Positions 54,127 to 63,849 of a stretch of 64,000 nt of DNA are shown piece after piece. Position 1 is the stretch's first letter. Each line of letters starts with the position of its first letter. Where the stretch lies: assembly GCF_044755465.1 (NCBI RefSeq), contig NZ_JBIVRB010000002.1:580720-644719 (forward strand). Direction: 5' to 3'. The notes beneath the pieces were generated by a model, which was not told where the DNA came from, did no database searches, and saw only the letters and a list, made by a program, of their open reading frames with translations. Source of the DNA: Peterkaempfera sp044755465 (GTDB lineage Bacteria > Actinomycetota > Actinomycetes > Streptomycetales > Streptomycetaceae). Position numbers and translations under genes: made by a program.

Positions 54127-55260
54127 ATGCCCGTCCCGTCCTCTCCGGAACCCGTGCGTTTCGCTTACTGGGTGCCCAATGTCAGCGGTGGCCTGGTCAC
54201 CAGTTCGATCGAACAGCGTACCGACTGGGGCTATGACTACAATCGCGAGTTGGCCGTACTGGCGGAGAACAGCGGTTTCGACTATGCGCTGAGCCAGGTC
54301 CGCTACATGGCCAGTTACGGCGCCGAATACCAGCACGAGTCCACCAGTTTCAGCCTTGCCCTGCTGCTGGCCACCGAGCGGTTGAAGGTCATCGCCGCCG
54401 TCCACCCGGGCCTGTGGCACCCCGGGGTGCTGGCCAAGCTCGGTGCCACCGCCGACCACCTCTCCGGCGGCCGGTTCGCGGTGAACGTGGTCAGCGGCTG
54501 GTTCAAGGGCGAGTTCACCGCGCTGGGTGAGCCCTGGTTGGAGCACGACGAGCGCTACCGCCGCTCCGAGGAGTTCATCCGGGCGCTGCGCGCCATCTGG
54601 ACCGAGGACCACGCCGAACTGGCCGGCGACTTCTACCGCATCCGCGACTTCACCCTCAAGCCCAAGCCGCTCGGCAGCGCCGACCGCCCGCACCCGGAGA
54701 TCTTCCAGGGCGGCAACTCCACCGCCGCCCGCGCCATGGCGGGCCGGGTCTCCGACTGGTACTTCAGCAACGGCAAGGACTTCGACGGCGTCACCGAGCA
54801 ACTGGCCGACATCGCCGCCGCTGCCGCCCTGGCCGGACGCCGGGCGCCGCGCTTCGGCCTCAACGGCTTCCTGATCGCCCGGGACACCGAGGCCGAGGCC
54901 CGCGAGGTGCTGCGGGAGATCGTCGCCAAGGCCGACACCGAGGCGGTGCACGGCTTCGGCGCCGCCGTCAAGCAGGCCGGGCAGTCCACCGCCGACCGCA
55001 AGGGCATGTGGCAGGACTCCGTCTTCGAGGACCTGATCCAGTACAACGACGGCTTCCGCACCGGCCTGATCGGCACCCCGGAGCAGATCGCGCAGCGGAT
55101 CGTCGCCTACAAGCGGCTCGGCGTCGACCTCTTCCTCCTCGGCTTCCTGCACTACCTGGAGGAGGTCGAGTACTTCGGCAAGCGGGTGCTGCCGCTGGTC
55201 CGCGAGCTGGAGGCCCAGCTGCCCGCCGACGCGGAGCCGACCGCCGCCGCCCCGGTCTGA
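54127..55260 (+). CDS. sfnG: FMNH2-dependent dimethylsulfone monooxygenase
   Basis: Product of 377 aa of the bacterial luciferase-like (LLM) family. The N-terminus FAYWVPNVSGGLVTSSIEQR and DYNRELAVLAENSGFDYALSQVR are close to SfnG, which oxidises dimethylsulfone to methanesulfinate. Also NVVSGWFKGEF and PEIFQGGNS. The frame is open from 53881, but the ATG at 54127, behind CGGGAG, starts at the family N-terminus. First structural gene of a five-gene sulfur-scavenging operon; it needs FMNH2 from the reductase gene downstream. Confidence 0.9.
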   Translation: MPVPSSPEPVRFAYWVPNVSGGLVTSSIEQRTDWGYDYNRELAVLAENSGFDYALSQVRYMASYGAEYQHESTSFSLALLLATERLKVIAAVHPGLWHPGVLAKLGATADHLSGGRFAVNVVSGWFKGEFTALGEPWLEHDERYRRSEEFIRALRAIWTEDHAELAGDFYRIRDFTLKPKPLGSADRPHPEIFQGGNSTAARAMAGRVSDWYFSNGKDFDGVTEQLADIAAAAALAGRRAPRFGLNGFLIARDTEAEAREVLREIVAKADTEAVHGFGAAVKQAGQSTADRKGMWQDSVFEDLIQYNDGFRTGLIGTPEQIAQRIVAYKRLGVDLFLLGFLHYLEEVEYFGKRVLPLVRELEAQLPADAEPTAAAPV

Positions 55261-55328
55261 CCGCACCGCCCCCCGTACCACCCGTCCGAGATGTCCACCT
55301 GTCCACTCGAAGAAGAGAGGCCCCGCAG

Positions 55329-56546
55329 ATGAGCACCACCACCCCGACCAGCTGGCAGACCCGGCCCGCGCCGACCGACGCGGCGGGCTGGATCGACCGC
55401 GCCGCCGAGGTCGCCGCCGTGCTGGCCACCGACGCGGCCGCCCGCGACAAGGCCGGCGCCACCCCATACGCCGAGGTCCAACTGCTGAAGGACGCCGGGC
55501 TGGTCACCCTGCTCGGCCCGGTCGAGCACGGCGGCGCCGGGCAGGACTGGCCGACCGCCTACCGGGTCGTCCGGGAGGTGGCCAAGGCCGACGGCTCCAT
55601 CGGCCAGCTGCTGGGCTACCACTACCTGTGGAACTGGGCGGCCCGCCTGGTCGCCACCCGCGAGCAGTGGGAGCACGTGGAGGCCGAGGCCGCCCGCAAC
55701 CAGTGGTTCTTCGGCGGCGCCGTCAACCCGCGCGACAACGACGTCGCGGTCCGCGACGAGGGCGACACCCTGGTCTTCACCGGCCGCAAGTCCTTCTCCA
55801 CCGGCAGCAAGGTCTCCGACGTCACCGTCCTGGAAGGCGTCCTGGACGGCACCGACCAGCACATCTTCGCCATCGTGCCCTCCGACAGCGCGGGCCTGAC
55901 CTTCCACGACGACTGGGACAACATCGGCCAGCGGCTCACCGAGAGCGGCAGCGTCACCATCGACGGCGTACGGGTCCCCTGGTCGTCGGCCGCCGGATAC
56001 GTCGACAAGCAGTTCCAGCCCCGGGTCTACAACACGCTCAATGTGCCGGTCGTGCAGCTGATCTTCGTCAACTTCTACCTCGGCATCGCAGCCGGCGCGC
56101 TGGAGACCGCGGCCACCTACACCCGTACCAAGTCCCGCTCCTGGCTGCACGGCGGCTACCCCAAGGCCGTCGACGAGCCCCATGTGATCGACACCTACGG
56201 CGACCTCACCGCCAAGCTCTGGGCCGCCGAAGCCCTGGCCGACCGGGTGGCCGAGGAGAGCCGGCCGCTGCACGACGACCCCGACGCGGTCACCGAGCGC
56301 GCCCGGGGCGAGCACGAGGTCCGGGTGGCCGCCGCGAAGGCGCGGGCCACCGATGTCGCGCTGGAGATCACCCACCGCATCTTCGAGGTCACCGGCGCCC
56401 GCGCCACCGCCAGCTCCGAGGGCCTGGACCGCTTCTGGCGCAACGTCCGCACCCACACCCTGCACGACCCGGTCGCCTACAAGCGCCGCGAGGTCGGCCG
56501 GTTCGTCCTCACCGACGAGATCCCCGAGCCCACCTGGTACTCCTGA
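55329..56546 (+). CDS. SfnC/DszC-like flavin-dependent monooxygenase (acyl-CoA dehydrogenase fold)
   Basis: Product of 405 aa with the acyl-CoA dehydrogenase fold used by sulfur monooxygenases. Features: GLVTLLGPVEHGGAGQDWPTA, GYHYLWNWAARL, TFHDDWDNIGQRLTESGSV and the C-terminal RFWRNVRTHTLHDPVAYK. It is likely an oxygenase acting on organosulfur compounds together with SfnG and an FMN reductase. ATG at 55329; 68 bp after sfnG. Confidence 0.82.
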   Translation: MSTTTPTSWQTRPAPTDAAGWIDRAAEVAAVLATDAAARDKAGATPYAEVQLLKDAGLVTLLGPVEHGGAGQDWPTAYRVVREVAKADGSIGQLLGYHYLWNWAARLVATREQWEHVEAEAARNQWFFGGAVNPRDNDVAVRDEGDTLVFTGRKSFSTGSKVSDVTVLEGVLDGTDQHIFAIVPSDSAGLTFHDDWDNIGQRLTESGSVTIDGVRVPWSSAAGYVDKQFQPRVYNTLNVPVVQLIFVNFYLGIAAGALETAATYTRTKSRSWLHGGYPKAVDEPHVIDTYGDLTAKLWAAEALADRVAEESRPLHDDPDAVTERARGEHEVRVAAAKARATDVALEITHRIFEVTGARATASSEGLDRFWRNVRTHTLHDPVAYKRREVGRFVLTDEIPEPTWYS

Positions 56547-56629
56547 CCGCCCCCCGGGTGCGCCGCCCACCCCGGGCGGCGCACCCGGACCCACCCCCCG
56601 TACACCCCTGCCGCGAAGGCGAGTCACCC

Positions 56630-57184
56630 ATGGCCACCGTCCTGTCCGTCTCCGCAAGCCCCTCCGCCACCTCCCGCACCGCCCGGCTGCTGCGCCACCT
56701 CGACGCGCGGCTCACCGCCCAGGGCCACCACGTCATACCGCTGGACGTACGCACCCTGCCCGCCGAGGCGCTGCTCGGCGCGGACCTCGACCACCCCGAG
56801 GTGGTCCGCGCCGCCGAGCTGTTCGCCCAGGCGGACGGCGTGGTCGTCGGCACCCCCGTCTACAAGGCCGCCTACTCCGGCCTGCTCAAGGCCCTGCTGG
56901 ACGTGCTGCCGCAGGAAGCGCTCGGCGGCAAGACCGTGCTGCCGCTGGCCACCGGCGGCTCCACCGCGCACGTCCTGGCCGTCGACTACGCGCTGCGCCC
57001 GGTGCTCTCCTCGATGGGGGCGCTGCACATCCTGCCGGGCTGGTTCGTCCTGGACCGGCACATCACCGTACGGGGGGACGGCAGCACCGCCGTCGAGCCC
57101 GGCACCGACGCCACCCTCGGCCGACTGGTCGACCAGTTCTCCGCCGCACTGCGGCCGACCGCGCCCCTCGCCGCCGTCGGCTGA
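56630..57184 (+). CDS. ssuE: NAD(P)H-dependent FMN reductase (SsuE-type)
   Basis: Product of 184 aa, flavodoxin-like fold. Phosphate-binding loop SVSASPSATSRTARLL and FMN-binding VVVGTPVYKAAYSGLLKALLDVLP are typical of SsuE/MsuE. It supplies FMNH2 to SfnG, SsuD and the SfnB/SfnC-like enzymes encoded around it. ATG at 56630. Confidence 0.88.
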   Translation: MATVLSVSASPSATSRTARLLRHLDARLTAQGHHVIPLDVRTLPAEALLGADLDHPEVVRAAELFAQADGVVVGTPVYKAAYSGLLKALLDVLPQEALGGKTVLPLATGGSTAHVLAVDYALRPVLSSMGALHILPGWFVLDRHITVRGDGSTAVEPGTDATLGRLVDQFSAALRPTAPLAAVG

Positions 57185-57252
57185 CACCGCCGTCGGCTGA
57201 GCCCGCCGCGCCGCCCTTACGACCCCCCGCCCCTACGACCTGGAGAACCACC

Positions 57253-58470
57253 GTGAGCGCCCCCGCCCGCACCGCCGCCGCAGCCCCGCCCGCGCAGCTG
57301 ATCGCCGACGACACCGAAGCACTGGCGGTGGCCGCGCGACTGGCCGCCGAGTTCCGCACCGGAGCCGCCGAGCGGGACCGGGAACGCAGGCTCCCGCACG
57401 CCGAGGTGGACCGGCTCTCCGGCTCCGGCCTGCTCGGCATCACCGTCCCCGCCGACCACGGCGGCGCCGACGTCAGCGCCGAGACGCTGGCCGAGGTCTT
57501 CCGGCTGCTCGCCACCGCCGACCCCAGCCTGGCCCAGATCCCGCAGAGCCACTTCGTCTACACCGGCGTGCTGCGCCGCCAGGGCACCCCCGCCCAGCAG
57601 GAGTTCTTCTTCCGCGAGATCCTGGCGGGCCGCAGGCTCGGCAACGCCCAGTCGGAGGCCGGTACCCGGCACATCCAGGACATCCGGACCCGGCTCACCC
57701 CGGCGGCGGACGGCTCCCTGCTGCTCACCGGCGTCAAGCACTACTCCACGGGCGCCCTGTTCGCCCACTGGATACCGGTCCTGGCCCGCGCCGAGGACGA
57801 CACCCTCCAGGTCGCCTACGTACCGCGCGACGCGCCCGGCCTGACCGTCGTCGACGACTGGGACGGCATGGGGCAGCGCACCACCGCCAGCGGCACCGTG
57901 CGGCTGGAGCGGGTCCGCGTACCGGCCGACCGGGTCGTCCCGCACCACCTCACCTTCCAGGGACCCCAACTGCACGGCGCCACCGCCCAGTTGCTGCACA
58001 CCGCCATCGACACCGGGATCGCCGCCGCCGCGCTGGAGGAGGCCGCCGCCTTCGTCCGCACCCGAAGCCGCCCCTGGTTCGAGAGCGGCTTCGAGACCGC
58101 CGCCGAGGACCCGCTGCTCATCCAGCGCTTCGGTGAACTGGGCATCCAGCTGCGCGCCGCCGAAGCACTGCTGGTCGCCGCCGCCCGCGCGGTGGACGCC
58201 GCCACCGCCGACCTCACCGACGACACCGCCGCCGAGGCGTCCATCGCGGTGGCCGCCGCCAAGGCGTACGCCGGCACCGCAGCGGTCGACACCGGCAGCG
58301 CGCTCTTCGAACTGGCCGGGACCCGGGCCGCGCTGGACGGCCTCGGCCTGCACCGCTACTGGCGCGACGCCCGCACCCACACCCTGCACGACCCCGCCCG
58401 CTGGAAGGTCCAGCACATCGGCCGCCACCTGCTGAACGGCACCCGGCCGCCCCGGCACGGCCTGCTCTGA
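57253..58470 (+). CDS. sfnB: SfnB-family sulfur acquisition oxidoreductase
   Basis: Product of 405 aa, acyl-CoA dehydrogenase fold, related to the previous SfnC-like enzyme but distinct: LLGITVPADHGGADVSAETLAEV, PSLAQIPQSHFVY, VDDWDGMGQRTTASGTV, and the shared C-terminal RYWRDARTHTLHDP. Family members act in sulfone or sulfonate use under sulfur limitation. GTG start at 57253 after CTGGAGAACC. Confidence 0.86.
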   Translation: MSAPARTAAAAPPAQLIADDTEALAVAARLAAEFRTGAAERDRERRLPHAEVDRLSGSGLLGITVPADHGGADVSAETLAEVFRLLATADPSLAQIPQSHFVYTGVLRRQGTPAQQEFFFREILAGRRLGNAQSEAGTRHIQDIRTRLTPAADGSLLLTGVKHYSTGALFAHWIPVLARAEDDTLQVAYVPRDAPGLTVVDDWDGMGQRTTASGTVRLERVRVPADRVVPHHLTFQGPQLHGATAQLLHTAIDTGIAAAALEEAAAFVRTRSRPWFESGFETAAEDPLLIQRFGELGIQLRAAEALLVAAARAVDAATADLTDDTAAEASIAVAAAKAYAGTAAVDTGSALFELAGTRAALDGLGLHRYWRDARTHTLHDPARWKVQHIGRHLLNGTRPPRHGLL

Positions 58471-58525
58471 CCCGCCGGCCGCCCACCCCCGTCACCCCCA
58501 TCCCGCCCCCGTTCGGAGACCCCCC

Positions 58526-59683
58526 GTGGCCCTGACCTTCCACTGGTTCCTGCCCACGTACGGCGACAGTCGCCATGTCGTCGGAGGCGGCCACGGCCTG
58601 CCCGCCGGAGCCGCGGGCGGCCAACGCCCCGCCACCCTCGGCTATCTGACCCAGGTCGCCCGCGCGGCGGAGCAGCTCGGCTTCACCGGCGCGCTCACCC
58701 CCACCGGCGCCTGGTGCGACGACGCCTGGCTGACCACCGCCATGCTGGCCCGGGAGACCGAGCGGCTGAAGTTCCTCGTCGCCTTCCGCCCCGGCCTGGT
58801 CGCCCCCACCCTGGCCGCCCAGATGGCCGCCACCTTCCAGCGGCACAGCGGCGGCAGGCTGCTGCTCAACGTGGTCACCGGCGGCGAGAGCCATGAGCAG
58901 CGCGCCTACGGCGACTTCCTGGACAAGGACGCCCGCTACGCCAGGACCGGCGAGTTCCTGGAGATCGTCCGCGCCCTGTGGCAGGGCCGCACGGTCGACC
59001 TCGCCGGGACGCACCTGCGGGTCGAGCAGGCCCGGCTCGACCGGCTGCCCGACCCCGTCCCCGAGGTGTACTTCGGCGGCTCCTCACCCGCCGCCGGCCA
59101 GGTCGCCGCCCGGCACAGCGATGTCTACCTCACCTGGGGCGAGCCGCCCGCCCAGGTCGCGGAGAAGATCCGCTGGATTCGCGACCTGGCGCAGCGCGCC
59201 GGGCGTACCGTCCGCTTCGGCATCCGGCTGCACGTCATCACCCGGGACAGCGCCGACCAGGCGTGGGCCGAGGCGGCGCGGCTGCTGGACGGCTTCTCCG
59301 CCGAGGCGGTCCGGGCCGTCCAGGACGGGCTGGCGCGCAGTGAGTCCGAGGGCCAGCGCCGGATGCTGGCCCTGCACGGCGGCCGCCGCGACCGCCTCGA
59401 GGTCTCGCCCAACCTGTGGGCGGGCATCGGCCTGGTCCGGGGCGGCGCGGGCACCGCGCTGGTGGGCAGCCACGCCGAGGTCGCGGAGCGCATCACCGAG
59501 TACCACCGGCTCGGCATCGACGAGTTCGTGCTCTCCGGGCATCCCCATGTGGAGGAGGCCTACTGGTTCGGTGAGGGCGTGCTGCCGCTGCTGGCCGCCG
59601 CCGGCCTGTGGACCCACCCGGCGGGCGGCACGGCACCGACCGCCGCCGCCGTGCCCTTCGCGGCGGGCCTCTCCGGCCGCTAG
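58526..59683 (+). CDS. ssuD: Alkanesulfonate monooxygenase
   Basis: Product of 385 aa, LLM family, releasing sulfite from alkanesulfonates with FMNH2 and O2. N-terminus LTFHWFLPTYGDSRHVVGG, GALTPTGAWCDDAW with the active-site Cys, LLLNVVTGGESHEQ, and C-terminal FVLSGHPHVEEAYWFGEGVLP match SsuD. GTG at 58526. No sulfonate ABC transporter genes lie next to it. Ends 4 bp inside the convergent lipoprotein gene. Confidence 0.9.
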   Translation: MALTFHWFLPTYGDSRHVVGGGHGLPAGAAGGQRPATLGYLTQVARAAEQLGFTGALTPTGAWCDDAWLTTAMLARETERLKFLVAFRPGLVAPTLAAQMAATFQRHSGGRLLLNVVTGGESHEQRAYGDFLDKDARYARTGEFLEIVRALWQGRTVDLAGTHLRVEQARLDRLPDPVPEVYFGGSSPAAGQVAARHSDVYLTWGEPPAQVAEKIRWIRDLAQRAGRTVRFGIRLHVITRDSADQAWAEAARLLDGFSAEAVRAVQDGLARSESEGQRRMLALHGGRRDRLEVSPNLWAGIGLVRGGAGTALVGSHAEVAERITEYHRLGIDEFVLSGHPHVEEAYWFGEGVLPLLAAAGLWTHPAGGTAPTAAAVPFAAGLSGR

Positions 59684-60393
59684 ACGGCGTCGAGCCAGAG
59701 CACGATCCCGGTCAGGTCGTTGAGCACGGCCGCGACGCCCGCCCTGATGGCGGCCTCGCAGCGCTCGCTCGTGAACGAGGCGGGGTCGTACGTCGAGGAC
59801 ATGCCGAGTCCCTCGCCACGGAACGACGCGCCGGACCAGTCGACCGCCGTGACGTTGTGGGTGGGCTCGGCCAGCTCCGCGCCCACGACGAGGAACTGCT
59901 GCGACAGGTGGTTCGCGGTGACCACCGCCAGCGGGTCGATGAGGTCGTTGCCCGCGCTGACGATCAGGTCCGGGCCCATGTCGAGGGCCTTGGCGATGTC
60001 GGGGATCAGGTCGGACGGGTCGTCGGCGACCACCGTCCTGAGGTCGACGTGCTCGTCCTTCGCCCAGTCCCGGACCGCCGCCGCCAGGGCCTTGGTCGGG
60101 CCGTCGTCACCCGAGGTGAGCAGCACCACGCGGTAGCCCTTCGACGGGTGGACCCCGGCCCAGGAGCCGGGCTGCGGCGTGGCGGTCGCCTCCGGGGCGG
60201 GCGGCGAGGCGCGGTCGATGAACCCCGGGCCGAGGGTGCCGACGGCGGTGGGTCTGGGGTGCGGCCGTGACCAGTCGTGGCCGGAGCCGCATCCGGTGAC
60301 CAGCGCGGCGGCCGCGGCCAGGATGGCAACGGCCCGAAGCGGGGGGCGCAAGGCGATCGTCCTCCGAGTGGGTGGCGGATGGTGCGCCCTCAT
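59680..60393 (-). CDS. Secreted lipoprotein with a BMP/substrate-binding-like fold
   Basis: Product of 237 aa. A basic N-terminus and hydrophobic stretch (AVAILAAAAALVTGC) end in a lipobox LVTGC, so it should be lipidated at that Cys. The mature part has alternating strands and helices (YRVVLLTSGDDGPTKALAAAVRD, DLIVSAGNDLIDPLAVV) resembling periplasmic-binding or basic membrane protein domains. No transporter partner is adjacent. ATG at 60393; function unknown. Confidence 0.7.
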   Translation of the reverse strand: MRAHHPPPTRRTIALRPPLRAVAILAAAAALVTGCGSGHDWSRPHPRPTAVGTLGPGFIDRASPPAPEATATPQPGSWAGVHPSKGYRVVLLTSGDDGPTKALAAAVRDWAKDEHVDLRTVVADDPSDLIPDIAKALDMGPDLIVSAGNDLIDPLAVVTANHLSQQFLVVGAELAEPTHNVTAVDWSGASFRGEGLGMSSTYDPASFTSERCEAAIRAGVAAVLNDLTGIVLWLDAV

Positions 60394-60523
60394 CCTGCTC
60401 CCCGATACGCCGTCGGCGGCGCCCGCAGAGGCTGTTCCGGAGCTTGTTCCTCCGAGGTTCGCCGGTCCGCCCGTTCCCGTTCATCCGTGACGTGCAACGT
60501 GCACTGGCAACTGAAGGAGCCAC

Positions 60524-61732
60524 ATGTCACGACGGGTCCGCTGCCTCATCATCGGGATCGCAGCAGCGGTGATCACTCTCCTGGGCGCCGGTCAGCCGGC
60601 GCTCGCCCATGGATTCTCATCGACCGTGTACGCCCAGCTCACCGCAGGCGACAACGGTCAGCTACGGACGAGGCTGGAGCTTGAATACGACCTTTTCGTC
60701 GTCTCCGCCGCCGACTTCCAGCACGACGACGCCCTCTTCCGGACCGGGAACGCCGCCTTCGACGACGGTGACACCGCCGCCCAGGCCGCCGCGCTCAACG
60801 CCCATGCCGAGTCGGCCGTCACGTACGTCACCGAGCGCTTCTCGGTCACCTCGAACGGCAAGGCGTGCACAGCGGCCCGGGTCGGTGACTTCACGATGGG
60901 CCGGCGCGAGGGCGTGCCGTACGCCGATCTGCTGCTCGACTGGACCTGCCCCGAGCAGGGCGAGGACCACGAGGTGCGCAGCGGGCTGTTCCCCGACGCC
61001 GAGAGCTATGTCACCGGCACCAAGACGATCGTCACCTATGAGATCGACGGCCGCTCGGGCAGTGCCGCGCTCGACGCCGCCCATCCGTCCTTCTCGACCG
61101 GTCAGGCGTGGTACGAGCGGTTCTGGGAGTTCTTCCGGCTGGGCACCGAGCACCTGCTGACCGGAATCGACCACATCCTGTTCCTGCTGGCGCTGATCGC
61201 CGGGTCGCGGCGCCCGCGTGAGATCGTGCTCGCGGCCACGAGCTTCACCCTGGCGCACTCGGTGACCTTCATGCTCGCCGCGCTCGGCCTGGTCGACGTG
61301 CCCGCGAGGGTCGTGGAGCCCGTCATCGCGCTGTCGATCGCCGTGGTCGCCGGGTGGTACCTGTGGCGGGTCTGGCGGCGCGGCGGCCAGGCCACCGACC
61401 TGGAGGCGCCGGGGCAGAGCCACTTCAGCCTGGACCGTGCGGGCTGGACCCGGCTCGGCGTCGTGTTCTGCTTCGGCCTGGTGCACGGCCTGGGCTTCGC
61501 GGGCGCGCTGGGGATCGACCAGGCGTGGTCGTGGACCCTGCTCTGGTCGCTGCTGGTGTTCAACGTCGGCATCGAGGTCGTACAGCTGACCATCATCGCC
61601 GCCGTCTTCCCGCTGCTGGCCCTGCTGCGCCGCCGGGCACCGACGGCCGGACTCTGGGCGACCTGCGCGATCTCCGCAGGCGTGGCCGTGATGGGGCTGG
61701 TCTGGTTCGTGCAGCGGGTGTCCGGGTCCTGA
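60524..61732 (+). CDS. HupE/UreJ-family membrane protein with secreted N-terminal domain
   Basis: Product of 402 aa. A signal peptide (residues ~1-28, AAVITLLGAGQPALA-HG) precedes an extracytoplasmic domain of ~170 residues. A five- to six-helix membrane domain follows, with EHLLTGIDHILFLLALIAG, ATSFTLAHSVTF and FGLVHGLGFAG. The His-rich helices match HupE/UreJ-2, a family linked to metal or small-solute transport, but no hydrogenase or urease genes are nearby. Substrate unknown. Confidence 0.8.
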   Translation: MSRRVRCLIIGIAAAVITLLGAGQPALAHGFSSTVYAQLTAGDNGQLRTRLELEYDLFVVSAADFQHDDALFRTGNAAFDDGDTAAQAAALNAHAESAVTYVTERFSVTSNGKACTAARVGDFTMGRREGVPYADLLLDWTCPEQGEDHEVRSGLFPDAESYVTGTKTIVTYEIDGRSGSAALDAAHPSFSTGQAWYERFWEFFRLGTEHLLTGIDHILFLLALIAGSRRPREIVLAATSFTLAHSVTFMLAALGLVDVPARVVEPVIALSIAVVAGWYLWRVWRRGGQATDLEAPGQSHFSLDRAGWTRLGVVFCFGLVHGLGFAGALGIDQAWSWTLLWSLLVFNVGIEVVQLTIIAAVFPLLALLRRRAPTAGLWATCAISAGVAVMGLVWFVQRVSGS

Positions 61733-61857
61733 CGTCCACGCAGGTCCTGCGGAAGTTCAGCCGGTCAGCACATCGAATTTACGTTCGCTTTACCGGGTAA
61801 AGAAATCTTAAGGATCACCACTCCATGCACACCCCGTGCACAAAGGAACGAGCACTG

Positions 61858-63837
61858 ATGAACTCAAGCACCACGACGCAGGCCCCCCGGCCCGCGCGAC
61901 GCCGTGTGGCCACCGGAGCCGCAGGGGCCTTCCTGGGCCTGGCCGTGGCCCTCGGCGGCGGGCTGGCGACTCCCGCCGGCGCCGCCGAGTCCACCACCCT
62001 CACCGGCGTGATCCTCGGTGTGGGCGCCAACGAGTCCCAGCGCACCGTGAGCTGGTACTCCTCGACCGACACCGCGCAGCAGCTCCAGGTCGCCCCCACC
62101 GCAGAGCTGGTGGGCGGGGAGTTCCCGGCCGGCGCTGCCACCTTCGCCGCCACCGGCACCGCGAACATCGCCAGCAGCGGCGGCTACAACCGCCACGCGA
62201 CGATCACCGGGCTGAAGGAGCACACCGCGTACTCCTACCGCGTCGGCAGCGCGGGCGACTGGTCCGCGACGTACTCCTTCAAGACCCAGGACTTCGAAGG
62301 CAACTACGACTTCCTGTTCTTCGGAGACCCGCAGATCGGCTCGTCCGGCAACCTGGCGAAGGACCAGGCCGGCTGGCAGGACACCCTGGACGTCGCGCTC
62401 GGCGCCAACCCGGACTCCGAACTGCTGGTCTCCGGCGGCGACCAGGTCGAGAGCGCCAACAACGAGTCCAACTGGAACGCCTTCCTCGCCCCCGACAAGC
62501 TGCGCGAGTACCCGTGGGCCGCCACCATCGGCAACCACGACGTCGGCGGCAAGGCGTACGAGCAGCACCTGTTCACGCCGAACACCGACCGCTCGGCCGC
62601 GCTGTACTCCAACGGCGACCCGGCTTCCAACTCGTCCGGTGGAAACTACTGGTTCATCCACAAGGACGTGCTGTTCATCGACATCAACAGCAACAGCTAC
62701 GCCACCTCGCAGGGCGGCGGCGGCGACGCGGCGCACATCGCGTACATCACCGACGTCATCAACAAGCACGGCTCCGAGGCCAAGTGGAAGGTGCTCGTCT
62801 TCCACCACGCCATCTACTCGCCGGCCAGCCACGCCAAGGACTCGGACAACAAGACGCGCCGCGTCGACTTCCCGAGCGCCCTGTCCAAGCTCGGCGTCGA
62901 CCTGGTGCTCCAGGGCCACGACCACAGCTACTCCCGTAGCTACCTGATCAAGAACGGTCAGAAGGCGGACGCGAACGAGCAGCCCGGTGCCGCCGACGTC
63001 TACCCGGGCCCCGGCGGTGTCCTCTATGTGACGGCCAACTCCGCGTCGGGCTCGAAGTACTACGACATCACCAACCCCGACAACAGCGGCACCAGCGGCG
63101 CGGGCAACGGCGCCGACCCGCTGAACCCGAAGAACTACTGGTACAACTCGGTTCAGGACCAGGAGCACGTCCGCACCTACGTCAAGGTCCAGGTGCGCAA
63201 CGACAAGCTCGTGGTGGAGAACCTCCGCAGCGGCACCTGCGCGGCACCCAACGCGTCGGTGGAGCTCGGCCAGGTCTCCTGCAAGAACACCCCCGCCGGG
63301 CAGCCGGTCGGCTCGACCGTCGACAAGGTCACCGTGCACCCGTACCACGGCAGCGGCCAGGACCTCCAGGTCAATGTGCCCGAGGCCGCTCCGGGCGAGT
63401 TCGGCTGGACGATCGACGGCTACAACGGCCTGGTGGACCTCGGCACCGCCAAGGACCACGACGGCGAGTACTTCGAGGCGACCGGCAAGGTCAACCCGAT
63501 CGTCGTGACGGACAGCCGCCGCTCGCACGCCCCGTGGTCGATCTCCGCCGAGGTGAGCGACTTCAAGGACGCCGACAAGACGTTCTCCGGCGCCAACCTC
63601 GGCTGGACGCCGCAGGTGCTGGAGGCCGGCGCGGGCGCCAAGGCCAGCGGGTCCGTGGCCTCCGGCCACGACGACAACGGCAAGGGCCTGTCCGTCTCGC
63701 GCGGCCTCGGCTGGGCCGACCAGGGCCACGCCAAGGGCACGGCCAAGCTCGGCGCCGACCTGGACCTGAAGATCCCGGACAGCGTCGAGAAGGGCGCCTA
63801 CCGCGCCACCCTCACGATCACTGCTCTGAGCAGCTGA
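61858..63837 (+). CDS. Secreted purple-acid-phosphatase-type metallophosphoesterase
   Basis: Product of 659 aa from ATG 61858, preceded by AAGGA; an ATG at 61825 would add 11 residues. Twin-Arg-like basic N-terminus and signal peptide (ARRRVATGAAGAFLGLAVAL ... AGAAE). An N-terminal fibronectin III/PAP-type domain is followed by the dimetal phosphoesterase motifs FFGDPQ, SGGDQVE, GNHDVGG, LVFHHAIYS and GHDHSYSR, and a C-terminal beta domain. Probably releases phosphate from organic esters outside the cell. Confidence 0.88.
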   Translation: MNSSTTTQAPRPARRRVATGAAGAFLGLAVALGGGLATPAGAAESTTLTGVILGVGANESQRTVSWYSSTDTAQQLQVAPTAELVGGEFPAGAATFAATGTANIASSGGYNRHATITGLKEHTAYSYRVGSAGDWSATYSFKTQDFEGNYDFLFFGDPQIGSSGNLAKDQAGWQDTLDVALGANPDSELLVSGGDQVESANNESNWNAFLAPDKLREYPWAATIGNHDVGGKAYEQHLFTPNTDRSAALYSNGDPASNSSGGNYWFIHKDVLFIDINSNSYATSQGGGGDAAHIAYITDVINKHGSEAKWKVLVFHHAIYSPASHAKDSDNKTRRVDFPSALSKLGVDLVLQGHDHSYSRSYLIKNGQKADANEQPGAADVYPGPGGVLYVTANSASGSKYYDITNPDNSGTSGAGNGADPLNPKNYWYNSVQDQEHVRTYVKVQVRNDKLVVENLRSGTCAAPNASVELGQVSCKNTPAGQPVGSTVDKVTVHPYHGSGQDLQVNVPEAAPGEFGWTIDGYNGLVDLGTAKDHDGEYFEATGKVNPIVVTDSRRSHAPWSISAEVSDFKDADKTFSGANLGWTPQVLEAGAGAKASGSVASGHDDNGKGLSVSRGLGWADQGHAKGTAKLGADLDLKIPDSVEKGAYRATLTITALSS

Positions 63838-63849
63838 CCGTAACCGTTC

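Noticed and set aside
61733..61857. Possible PHO box upstream of the metallophosphatase (GTTCAGCC GGTCAGCA near 61,755)
   Set aside because: The two half-like elements do not have the 11-bp spacing and GTTCAC pattern of Streptomyces PHO boxes; regulation by PhoP remains possible but is not supported here.
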